Assembly: GCA_043778315.1 (NCBI GenBank)
Contig: JAYWGJ010000082.1
Span: forward strand, 1-8,905
Length of the DNA: 8,905 nucleotides
From: JBEEMU01 sp043778315
Lineage (GTDB): Bacteria; Bacteroidota; Bacteroidia; Chitinophagales; Saprospiraceae
Direction: 5' to 3'
In this document: positions 1-7,200 of the stretch, one piece after another
Numbering within the stretch: position 1 is the stretch's first letter
Layout of the letters: each line of letters starts with the position of its first letter
Notes under the pieces: model-generated
Databases searched by the model: none
The model's input: only the letters and a program-made list of their open reading frames with translations
What the model was told of the DNA's origin: nothing
Program-made: the position numbers and the translations under genes

Positions 1-9
1 AAAAAAATC

Positions 10-273
10 ATGAAACCGATTAATGACAGAGTGGTCGTAAAACCACACCAAGCAGAGGAAAAAACCAAAGGCGGTATCATCATTCCCGACACCGCAAAAG
101 AGAAACCGCAACGCGGCGAAGTGATTGCCGTAGGTCCAGGCAAGGAAGACCACAAAATGTCGGTCAAAGTAGGCGACACCGTATTGTACGGCAAGTATGC
201 AGGCACAGAATTGCAGCACGAAGGTAACGATTACCTCATCATGCGCGAAGACGATATTTTAATTATTTTATAG
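10..273 (+). CDS. groES: Co-chaperonin GroES (Hsp10)
   Basis: GroES is the heptameric lid that closes the GroEL chamber during ATP-driven protein folding in the cytoplasm. The 87-residue product begins with MKPINDRVVVKP, the usual first beta strand of the family. It has the mobile loop that binds the GroEL apical domain, centred on GGIIIP (residues 21-26) and followed by DTAKEKPQRGEV. The VGDTVLYGKYAGTE strand pair and the C-terminal YLIMREDDIL segment (75-84) are also present. The length is slightly below the common 90-97 residues but no conserved block is missing. The ATG at 10 fits the family's N-terminus. Only nine A-rich bases precede it, so the promoter is outside the window. groEL follows 217 bases downstream on the same strand, the usual gene order. 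Confidence 0.97.
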   Translation: MKPINDRVVVKPHQAEEKTKGGIIIPDTAKEKPQRGEVIAVGPGKEDHKMSVKVGDTVLYGKYAGTELQHEGNDYLIMREDDILIIL

Positions 274-314
274 TAGTGTATGTTTTAAATTAGGCGTGAT
301 TATCGGGAACGAAG

Positions 315-381
315 AAAAAGCGTAGCTTCAACGCAGTTAAATAGTTAAAACGTAGCAAAGCGAAGGTTTAAGCTATTTTTT
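315..381 (+). repeat. Imperfect dyad in the groES-groEL spacer
   Basis: The 217-base spacer has no convincing ORF. It contains an imperfect inverted repeat: AAAAAGCGTAGCTT (315-328) faces AAGCTATTTTTT (370-381). The six inner bases TAGCTT/AAGCTA pair exactly, and five A-T pairs follow after a three-base bulge. The 41-base loop includes a second CGTAGC motif (351-356). The 3' arm ends in six T, so the transcript could form a weak hairpin followed by U residues that pauses or partly attenuates transcription between the two genes. The stem is short and the loop long, so this is only suggestive. No CIRCE-type operator (TTAGCACTC with its inverted partner) is visible in the spacer. Confidence 0.3.
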
Positions 382-408
382 CAAGTGTAGATAAATAATC
401 ACAACTAA

Positions 409-439
409 TTTATTTCAGCTACGTATTCGTATAGTTTTA
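409..439 (+). promoter_or_regulatory. Weak candidate Bacteroidota-type promoter before groEL
   Basis: TTTA (409-412) is followed, after 19 bases, by TAGTTTTA (432-439). This resembles the Bacteroidota primary sigma-factor pattern TTTG - about 19 bases - TAnnTTTG, with the final G replaced by A in both boxes. A promoter here would give groEL a leader of about 45 bases and allow it to be made in excess of groES. The region is very AT-rich, so chance matches are likely. Confidence 0.18.
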
Positions 440-490
440 TATAAATATTGTACCAAAATCAAGTTTTAATAACAAAAAATCAATCTAAAA

Positions 491-2131
491 ATGTCTAAAA
501 ATATCACATTTGATAGAGATGCGCGCGAGAAATTGAAATCGGGCATCGACCAATTGGCAAATGCAGTAAAAGTAACCCTCGGACCCAAAGGTCGTAACGT
601 TATTATAGAGAAAAAATTTGGCGCACCAGCCATCACCAAAGACGGCGTAACCGTAGCGAAAGAGATTGAGTTGGAAGACCCAATCGAAAATATGGGCGCG
701 CAAATGGTGAAAGAAGTAGCAAGCAAAACCGCCGACATCGCGGGTGACGGCACTACTACCGCTACCGTTTTGGCACAAGCGATTGTTGCCGCAGGCATGA
801 AAAACGTTGCCGCAGGCGCAAACCCAATGGACATCAAACGCGGCATCGACAAAGCGGTGAAAGCCGTAGTCGAGTTTTTGAAAAAAAGCAGCGAGCATAT
901 TGGCAACGACAACCAAAAAATACAACAAATCGCTACTATTTCTGCCAATAACGACGTAGAAATCGGCAAATTAATCGCAGAAGCGATGCTTACCGTGACC
1001 AAAGACGGCGTTATCACCGTAGAGGAAGCGAAAGGCATGGAGACGTATGTAGAAAAAGTGGTTGGTATGCAGTTTGACCGTGGCTATTTGTCGCCGTACT
1101 TCGTGACGAACCCAGAGAAAATGGAGGTCGAATATGACAATCCGTTTATCTTGATTTACGACAAAAAAATCTCTGCGATGCAAGAGCTTTTGCCTGTTTT
1201 GGAGAAAGTGGTGCAAACGGGTCGCGCCCTCACTATCATCGCCGAAGACGTGGACAGTCAAGCCCTCGGCGTATTGGTACTCAACCGTTTACGCGGTAAT
1301 TTGAAAATTGTAGCGGTGAAAGCTCCTGGCTTCGGCGACCGTCGCAAAGCGATGCTCGAAGATATTGCTATCCTTACAGGCGGCACGGTTATCACCGAAG
1401 AGATGGGTATGAAATTGGAAAATACCGAACTCGAACACTTAGGCACTGCCGAAAAAGTGACGGTCGATAAAGACAACACAACGGTTGTGAACGGTGCAGG
1501 TTCTGCCGAAGCGGTGCAAGCACGCGTAGCGCAAATCAAGCAGCAAATCGAGGTGACGACGAGCGACTACGACCGCGAAAAACTACAAGAGCGTTTGGCT
1601 AAACTCGCAGGCGGCGTTGCCGTTTTGTACGTTGGCGCGCCGACCGAAATAGAGATGAAAGAGAAAAAAGACCGCGTTGATGATGCGCTCGCGGCTACTC
1701 GCGCTGCCATCGAAGAAGGTATTGTAGTGGGCGGAGGCGTTGCCTTAGTGCGCGCTATCAAAGCCTTCGAAAAGCTAAAACCAAACAACGAAGACGAAGC
1801 TATCGGCATCGAGATTGTGCGCAAAGCACTCTCTGCGCCGTTGCGCACTATCGCTGAAAATGCAGGTGTAGAGGGTTCGGTAGTATTGATGAAAGTGATG
1901 GAAGGCAAAAATGACTTCGGTTACAATGCCCGCACCGAAAAATACGAGCCGCTAAAACGCGCAGGCGTGATAGACCCGACCAAAGTTACGCGCATCGCGC
2001 TTGAAAACGCAGCGTCTATCGCGAGTATGATACTCACGACCGAATGTGTGATTAACGACAAACCAGAGCCAAAAGGCGCGGGCGGTCACGACCACGGCGG
2101 CATGGGCGGCGGAATGGGCGGAATGATGTAA
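491..2131 (+). CDS. groEL: Chaperonin GroEL (Hsp60)
   Basis: GroEL is the tetradecameric ATP-dependent folding chamber of the cytoplasm, working with GroES. The 546-residue product is full length and collinear with E. coli GroEL. The equatorial domain shows TLGPKGRNV (29-37) and the nucleotide-binding GDGTTTATVLAQ (85-96). The Asp needed for ATP hydrolysis is D398 in RVDDALAATRA. The cpn60 signature AAIEEGIVVGGG is at 405-416, and MQFDRGYLSPYF marks the apical domain junction. The Gly-Met tail ends GGMGGGMGGMM, with an unusual HDH insertion at 533-535. The start at 491 has the A-rich leader typical of Bacteroidota (CAATCTAAAAATG) and no Shine-Dalgarno. It is downstream of groES in the standard order and ends 62 bases before a strong terminator. 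Confidence 0.99.
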   Translation: MSKNITFDRDAREKLKSGIDQLANAVKVTLGPKGRNVIIEKKFGAPAITKDGVTVAKEIELEDPIENMGAQMVKEVASKTADIAGDGTTTATVLAQAIVAAGMKNVAAGANPMDIKRGIDKAVKAVVEFLKKSSEHIGNDNQKIQQIATISANNDVEIGKLIAEAMLTVTKDGVITVEEAKGMETYVEKVVGMQFDRGYLSPYFVTNPEKMEVEYDNPFILIYDKKISAMQELLPVLEKVVQTGRALTIIAEDVDSQALGVLVLNRLRGNLKIVAVKAPGFGDRRKAMLEDIAILTGGTVITEEMGMKLENTELEHLGTAEKVTVDKDNTTVVNGAGSAEAVQARVAQIKQQIEVTTSDYDREKLQERLAKLAGGVAVLYVGAPTEIEMKEKKDRVDDALAATRAAIEEGIVVGGGVALVRAIKAFEKLKPNNEDEAIGIEIVRKALSAPLRTIAENAGVEGSVVLMKVMEGKNDFGYNARTEKYEPLKRAGVIDPTKVTRIALENAASIASMILTTECVINDKPEPKGAGGHDHGGMGGGMGGMM

Positions 2132-2193
2132 TATCAGTGATTAGTGCTATTGAATTGAGCTGCGATTTATCGCGGCGGAATGATTGTAATAAT

Positions 2194-2230
2194 AAAAACC
2201 CCGTGTTGCAGATGCAGCGCGGGGTTTTTT
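2194..2230. terminator. Intrinsic terminator shared by convergent genes
   Basis: A hairpin with arms 2194-2209 and 2214-2229 has an 11-pair core, CCCCGTGTTGC against GCAGCGCGGGG, including two G-U wobbles in the plus-strand RNA. It is extended by five A-U pairs and has a four-base loop, AGAT. Six T (2225-2230) follow on the plus strand, giving a textbook terminator for groEL. On the minus strand the stem is followed by TTTTTATTATT, so it can also end transcription of the convergent cargo gene whose stop codon is at 2317-2319. Confidence 0.88.
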
Positions 2231-2237
2231 GTTTGGT

Positions 2238-2316
2238 GCGTAATGCTTACGCCCTACTACGGTAGCGGGCGTAAGCATTACGCCCTACTACGGTAGCGGG
2301 CGTAAGCATTACGCCC
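2238..2316. repeat. REP-like palindrome array, 31-base period
   Basis: Three palindromic units lie in a row: GCGTAATGCTTACGC (2238-2252) and two identical copies of GGGCGTAAGCATTACGCCC (2267-2285 and 2298-2316). The latter have eight-base arms around a GCA centre. The units are joined by TACTACGGTAGC, itself a small dyad (CTAC-TACG-GTAG). From 2247 to 2316 the sequence repeats exactly with a 31-base period. The first unit has its centre inverted (TGC rather than GCA), so units one and two can fold into one long hairpin of about 20 pairs with a two-base bulge. The array sits between the terminator and the stop codon of the convergent cargo gene, and the CCCTAC flank of the last unit supplies that stop. 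It resembles REP-type interspersed elements, but no transposase is present in the window. Confidence 0.85.
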
Positions 2317-3933
2317 CTACCTCATCACCGCCAAACTCGCCACCTGATACCGCGCCGCGCTCGCGCCCTGCGGCTGCAAGCGCACCGAATACACGCCGTT
2401 CGGTAGGTTTTTGATGTCCATATCCAAATAAGTATCGGTAGTATTTACGGCGGTGCTTTGCACGACCTGCCCGATTGCATTCACAACCTGCACCTTCGCG
2501 GCTTCGCGGAGCGGCTCGTACCATACTAAGCGGCTGTTGCTGCTAGCAGGGTTCGGGAAGAGCTGGGTATCGTAGCTCTTTTGCGGCGCGGCGGCGGACT
2601 GCGTAGCCGAGTACAGCGTATCGCACCCGCTACCTATAAGCGGACCGAGGCGGTAATTGACATAATTAGGCGTAGTGGTATAATTAAAGGTAGGTAAAAA
2701 TACGCTATGCTGCTGAAAATTACAAGCCATGCCTTTTAGGTTTGGGCTTTCTATGGTGTGCAGATATCTAGTAAACAAATCATAAGTATTAACATATATC
2801 TTTCCGTCTGGTGCAGTATAAGCAGAAAAAAAATTAGTGCGGTACTTAGAGGTAGGGAATCCTGGTATTGAGTAAAAAAAACCATCATATACGCCTACGG
2901 TATCTATGCTATTATCCTGCATATCTATTTGGTAAAGATAGGTAAGGTTAGAATAGTATAGAAAACGAGAATTAGGAGAGAAAGCAAGCCCTCCGTTAGG
3001 TCGTGCAGGGTCGGGTGGAATAGTATGCTTTAATCGTAAATCGCCCGTGCATCTATCAAAATCGTAAATTCGCACACCTACTTCAATATCAAAATTAGCT
3101 AATTTATCTCCTTCTGTATTAAATATTGTCTGGCTTTGTGTATCGTAAAATAAAGCATTGCTATACCAGGGGTCTGGTTGCTGCCACCCTTTATACACCA
3201 AACCTTTATCGGTGAGTAAATACTTATAATAATAACACTTGTATAGGTCTTGTGTTAATATCCAATAATCGCGCCCGTTAGCGTGACGACAGGCAGTAAC
3301 AGAGGCAGAATTTAATTGTGTGCCTGCAAGCTGTATATTCTTATTTTTCTGAATAACTTTACCTAAGCCGTTATTCTTAGACAAATCTATTATGGTGTGC
3401 AGTAACTCACCTGGATAGCTCACATAATTAGGGTGACTAATCGGGTTGTGCCGAGAGTAAAAGATATGCAATATTGAATCTGTATTAGGTTGCAATAAAG
3501 CTGTCATTCCGCCTATTCCTCTGTAGCCATCTCCATCTTCTACACCCGAAGGTGTATTTGAGCTATAAGAGGTATTAAACAAATACCCGCAACAATTAAT
3601 ACTATCCCCATTTTCCATGATTTGATTTAACCTGTTAAAAATTTTAACGCCATTGGAATAAGTCTGCATAGTTCCTGCGGCATTAGAAAAGTTATACATA
3701 TAGCCTACAAAATTGGCGGGTCTATTAGAAAAGTTCAACTGTGCAGGGGTATAATTGTAGCTCACATCGGTAGTGCCGTAATAAGGATAAGTAGTGCTAT
3801 GGGACTGATAGATTCGACCAAAGAGCCAATTGGCATCGTACTTTTGGGCAAGTAAACTGAATGGTAGTATTAGGAGTAGGTGTATAGTGCTGTATAGTCG
3901 CAGCAGGGCTGCGAGGCGGTGGAGTGGATACAT
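2317..3933 (-). CDS. Secreted beta-propeller-like protein with T9SS type A sorting domain
   Basis: The specific function is unknown; this is a protein exported through Sec and then the type IX secretion system to the cell surface or medium. Of 538 residues, about 1-30 are a signal peptide (hydrophobic LLLILPFSLLAQ, likely cut near AQ-K). The mature start has NWLFG (35-39), a motif I associate with Bacteroidota T9SS cargo. Typical blade-like segments follow: GIGGMTALLQP (139-149), HTIIDLSKNNGLGKVI (179-194), ACRHANGRDYW (214-224) and NGGLAFSPNSRFLYYS (313-328), the last WD40/TolB-like. The sorting domain spans about 455-538: FPNPA near 459, VQVVNAIGQVV in the middle and LPNGVYSVRL near the end. 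ATG 3933 is the only start placing the signal peptide correctly, preceded by A-rich CAAAAAAAGAT. The sorting domain DNA is visibly more GC-rich than the AT-rich body. The propeller fold is an inference from motifs. Confidence 0.9.
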   Translation of the reverse strand: MYPLHRLAALLRLYSTIHLLLILPFSLLAQKYDANWLFGRIYQSHSTTYPYYGTTDVSYNYTPAQLNFSNRPANFVGYMYNFSNAAGTMQTYSNGVKIFNRLNQIMENGDSINCCGYLFNTSYSSNTPSGVEDGDGYRGIGGMTALLQPNTDSILHIFYSRHNPISHPNYVSYPGELLHTIIDLSKNNGLGKVIQKNKNIQLAGTQLNSASVTACRHANGRDYWILTQDLYKCYYYKYLLTDKGLVYKGWQQPDPWYSNALFYDTQSQTIFNTEGDKLANFDIEVGVRIYDFDRCTGDLRLKHTIPPDPARPNGGLAFSPNSRFLYYSNLTYLYQIDMQDNSIDTVGVYDGFFYSIPGFPTSKYRTNFFSAYTAPDGKIYVNTYDLFTRYLHTIESPNLKGMACNFQQHSVFLPTFNYTTTPNYVNYRLGPLIGSGCDTLYSATQSAAAPQKSYDTQLFPNPASSNSRLVWYEPLREAAKVQVVNAIGQVVQSTAVNTTDTYLDMDIKNLPNGVYSVRLQPQGASAARYQVASLAVMR

Positions 3934-3975
3934 ATCTTTTTTTGATTAATTATGAGGTGAAAGTCTCCCGAACTA

Positions 3976-4030
3976 AGCCCCCAAGCCCCCCTCAGTCCCC
4001 CCATAAGGGGGGAAGACGGGGAGACCGTTG
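3976..4030 (+). repeat. C-block/G-block interspersed element, copy 1
   Basis: Three C runs (3978-3982, 3986-3991, 3997-4002) lead into a hairpin TCCCCCC-ATAA-GGGGGGA, then GAAGACGGGGAGACCGTTG. The same order of blocks recurs, inverted, at 4222-4287 and, decayed, at 4102-4150. Elements of this C-run/G-run appearance are common between genes in Bacteroidota genomes. The element lies upstream of the 538-residue cargo gene (start 3933). Confidence 0.8.
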
Positions 4031-4073
4031 GTAGGGAAGACGGGAAGACCGTTGTTAGGGAAGACCGTTGTGA
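4010..4073 (+). repeat. 24-base tandem repeat, 2.7 units
   Basis: Unit 1 (4010-4033, GGGAAGACGGGGAGACCG then TTGGTA) and unit 2 (4034-4057, GGGAAGACGGGAAGACCG then TTGTTA) differ at two positions. Unit 3 (4058-4073, GGGAAGACCGTTGTGA) has an internal eight-base deletion between its two GAAGAC/GAAGACC half-motifs. The array is the expanded tail of the adjacent C-block/G-block element and probably arose by slippage. Confidence 0.8.
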
Positions 4074-4101
4074 ATTGTTTATAGCATAATATACGTTTTG
4101 G

Positions 4102-4150
4102 AAGCCCCACTTAATCCCTCCGAAGGGGGAAGACGGAAAGACCGTTATAG
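4102..4150 (+). repeat. C-block/G-block interspersed element, copy 2 (degenerate)
   Basis: AAGCCCCACTTAATCCCTCC followed by GAAGGGGGAAGACGGAAAGACCGTTATAG repeats the order of copy 1 (C block, TTAAT/TCAGT linker, CCC...GGG hairpin, GGAAGACGG, AGACCGTT). It has shorter C and G runs. It has the same orientation as copy 1. Confidence 0.65.
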
Positions 4151-4221
4151 AAGAAAATACATAGTAATGTAATTAGAGGTCATAATTATACGTTTGAGAA
4201 AAACCTCTTCTTTTTGTCTTT

Positions 4222-4287
4222 CTCCCGTTGGTCTCCCTGTCTTCCCCCCTTACGGGGGGATTGAGGGGGGCTGGGGGATTTGGGGGT
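4222..4287 (-). repeat. C-block/G-block interspersed element, copy 3 (inverted)
   Basis: Read on the minus strand this copy runs CCCCCAAATCCCCCAGCCCCCC, TCAAT, CCCCCCGTAAGGGGGG and then AAGACAGGGAGACC. It matches copy 1 over about 50 bases but in the opposite direction, so copies 1 and 3 form a large inverted repeat enclosing about 190 bases. It starts 10 bases past the stop codon of the 1488-residue gene. The C6-GTAA-G6 hairpin could act in 3' end formation of that transcript, although no clear T run follows it. The plus strand carries four G runs (4254-4286) in a G-quadruplex arrangement. Confidence 0.8.
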
Positions 4288-4297
4288 TACTATTTCA

Positions 4298-7200
4298 CTA
4301 TTCCGCAATAACGAGCCGCAGGACTTGAACTGGCGTAGCGGCGTTGCCGATGCGACAATAATACACACCCGCAGGGTAGGTACTTACATCGAGAGCGGTG
4401 CTGCTGCTGCCTTTCGGGAGCGTAAACGTGTGCATCACTCTACCCAACATATCTACTAACTGTACGGCGGTATCGTCCGCGACGGCTTGGTCGGCGACTA
4501 TCAAACTGCTACCTTTGGCAGGGTTCGGTTGCAGCGTGAAGCTGCGCGCTGCGCCGTTAGCTACGCTTGCTTTTCTGGGTTTCGCTTGTCGAAACGCGAC
4601 GCTTCGCAAAGCACACTCCGCAGCATCGTTGTAGGGTGCGCGGTTCGTGCGTACCCGCATCGCACGGGCATAATACACGGCAGGTCCGCCCGTCATCGGG
4701 CATTGATTCGCAATAGCGGTCATTATAGCGGCATCACTCGCGTTCACGGTTTTGCTGGCACGAGCTGAAAAACGATTGAGATAAATTTCGTTCACTATCT
4801 TTTCGTTTTGCGAATACAACTCTGGCGTGACAAGCGTCGTGTTTTCCGCTTTCGCAGTCAATGCACGAGCTGATACGCCTGCTTTATACGACTCCATATA
4901 GCTTTCGTAGGTGTTGCGGTGTACTGAAAGCTCCGCCATTTTCTGCGCTTTTTGGGCAGTATAGTAGGCAGTATTGGCTGCGTTTGCCGTATTTTCACGA
5001 GCTAAACTATCTATCTGCGTGAGCTGTCCGAGCAGCGTTTCCATATTGGTACGCTCTATTTGTATCGTTGCCGCTTCATTACTGCTGCGCTTAGTGAGGT
5101 CTTCGCGTTTTTTTGCCACTTCATATACGCCGCTCAAAAAGCTTTGGTCTAAGCTATCTTTAAAATTAGCCAAAACGGTATCGAGGCTCACTAAGGCGGG
5201 TTGCGTTTTAAGTTCTTCGTATAGGTTGCGCTTGCTCCATTTAGTCATCTCCGCGTTAAACTCCGCAGTTTCTATCTGCCCTTTCGCTACTTCGCGCTTG
5301 AACTGCAAAGAGTCTGGATTGGTAAGCGGAATAAAATAATGGCATACATAGTCCGTACTCGTCGGACAAGTAGCGGTATTACCGGGGTCTGTACCAAACC
5401 AATTAGCGGGCGTAGCTGACGGTTCAGTAAATAAAAAACTGGCGGGAGTCTCTGCAGCATTATTACCTGCTACTATGAAAAAACCGGGTAAACGTCCAAA
5501 TTGACTGACTACTCCCTGATGCCGTGCCGCAAAATCGGTTGTATTAGCGGTATAAAAACCATTATTCCAAGTATTGCCATTGCGTAACTGGTCGCCGAGT
5601 ACCAAAGATTTAGAGAAATCTATACCAAAATGGTGTCTATTGATGGAGTTGGTAGTTAGCTCAGTGCCGCCAAACGCGCCGCGAGCCGAAATACCCGTAA
5701 ACGTCCTATCGGTAGTGTTGCAACGAAGAGCAGCAAAAGCTGTATTCGTAATATTTATACCGATGGTTGCATCGTTCGGGTTGGTAGCAGGGTCAAAGTA
5801 AGCAGCACTATTACTGACAATATAATTGCAGCGCAGGTTTGCGCCCGTTGCCGCACCCAAATCAATACCGATAGGTGCTAATTGGTTGGCGGTATTATAG
5901 TTTTGCGTTAGATTAATAATATTACCCAGCAGGTTGATGTCTTCCGCACCAATCACTTGAATACCCGCTACGCCATAACCTACATTAACATTATTATTTT
6001 GTATATTATTGTCTGAGGCTAAACGCGTACCAAACTCTGCTAAGACAATACCACCAAAAGCATTAGCCGCATTTGGCGCGCCAACTATTGAAATATTATT
6101 ATTGGTGATGTGGCATCGGTCTAAACCCGCATTCAAGACTGTCAATATGCCTATATCAGTCGCTTGAATATAGTTGCGGTCAATAGATACACTTTGCGCT
6201 TGACAATTCTCCACATAAACGCCTATTCTTACATCATATAGTGCCGTATTCCGAATACTGGCGGAGGAGCTATTAACATAAATGCCCATATCCGAGTCGG
6301 TTACTTTGATAGCATTCACATTACTTAAGCCAATATACCCGTTAGCAGCCAAACTGCTTTCTTTGAGTAACAAAATAGCCGCACCTGCCGTAGGGTCGTC
6401 GCTATCAAGGTAGTTTTTGATGCGATTAAAGGTTAGGTTTCGCGCACCCGTGATAGTAGAATTGATGGCTACGATGCCGTTAATTAAATCATCAAAAGTA
6501 TTAGGAAAGGCGGTTACGCCAAAATTCAGTGTAGGAACGTCCTCCATGTAGATACCTGCAAAGGCGTGTGGCTGATAGTCGCCTAAGCCGTTGAATCGGC
6601 AAGGAAAAGGCGTATTAAACAAAGGGTGAAACTTATTGCCACTAATCAGTGGCACACTACATTTTCCCGAAAGATATACCCCAATATAATTATCATTAAA
6701 ATCATTATTATCTAAGGAGAGCGTAGCACCCTGTCCTGCGCTTATGGCGCGATAGGCGTGAGTGAAGTATCCATAAGTGCTTTTCAATACCGCGCCGCTT
6801 TGTACTGTGATGCCTTTCCAGAGCGTATTGCAGGCTGCATTATCAAAACCTACGCCCTCCATAGTGCATTTTATATCGTTAGCGATGATAAACTCGGAGC
6901 CAGGATACATACCAAAATACCTGCCAGCGATGTAAACATCTTGGTCGATAATAAATGTGCCATTAATGAACGCATCACTCTGAAACCACCGCATACTCGT
7001 TCCTTGATAAAACGGCAAATTAAGGTCGCTTAGCTTAGTAGGCGCGTTTGCTATGCCGTCTCCGAGCAGTATAGTATTAGGTGGTAGCGTTGCACCTATT
7101 TGTGGTACAGGACACCAATCAATATCTATTGTTTTGGTTACGGGAAAAGTACCACAAGTTACGGTGAGCGTAGCTATACGAGGACAGCCCGCCGTGTAAG

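Larger units (their letters stand above)
3934..4297. other. 364-base intergenic region between two cargo genes
   Basis: This gap is occupied mostly by the three copies of the C-block/G-block element and the 24-base tandem array described separately. The unique stretches (4074-4101 and 4151-4221) are AT-rich. They must hold the promoter of the 538-residue gene if that gene is not read through from upstream, but I found no good TTTG/TAnnTTTG pair on the minus strand. I see no credible protein gene here; short reading frames across the repeats have no recognisable content. Confidence 0.7.

Noticed and set aside
466..1908. Several long reading frames on the minus strand opposite groEL (up to 190 codons)
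   Set aside because: They are antisense shadows of a highly conserved coding gene, are low-complexity Ser/Ala/Ile-rich translations and have no recognisable domain or initiation context.
2238..2316. Possible CRISPR array, because of regularly spaced repeats with a 31-base period
   Set aside because: The supposed spacers (TACTACGGTAGC) are identical to each other and only 12 bases long, there are no cas genes, and the units are palindromes; it is a tandem REP-like array.
3976..4287. Insertion sequence or MITE bounded by inverted copies 1 and 3
   Set aside because: There is no transposase frame, no visible target-site duplication outside the arms, and the arms are themselves an interspersed element with a further direct copy between them; independent insertions or duplications explain it equally well.
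4186..4368. A 60-codon minus-strand frame across the end of the large gene and the repeat element
   Set aside because: Most of it is translated repeat (Pro/Ser/Lys/Gly-rich) and the rest overlaps the large gene in another frame; no support for a real protein.
6000..6850. Beta-helix region as a pectate lyase-type enzyme
   Set aside because: The coil repeats fit the fold, but I could not identify the Asp/Arg/Lys catalytic cluster by eye, so no enzymatic activity is assigned.
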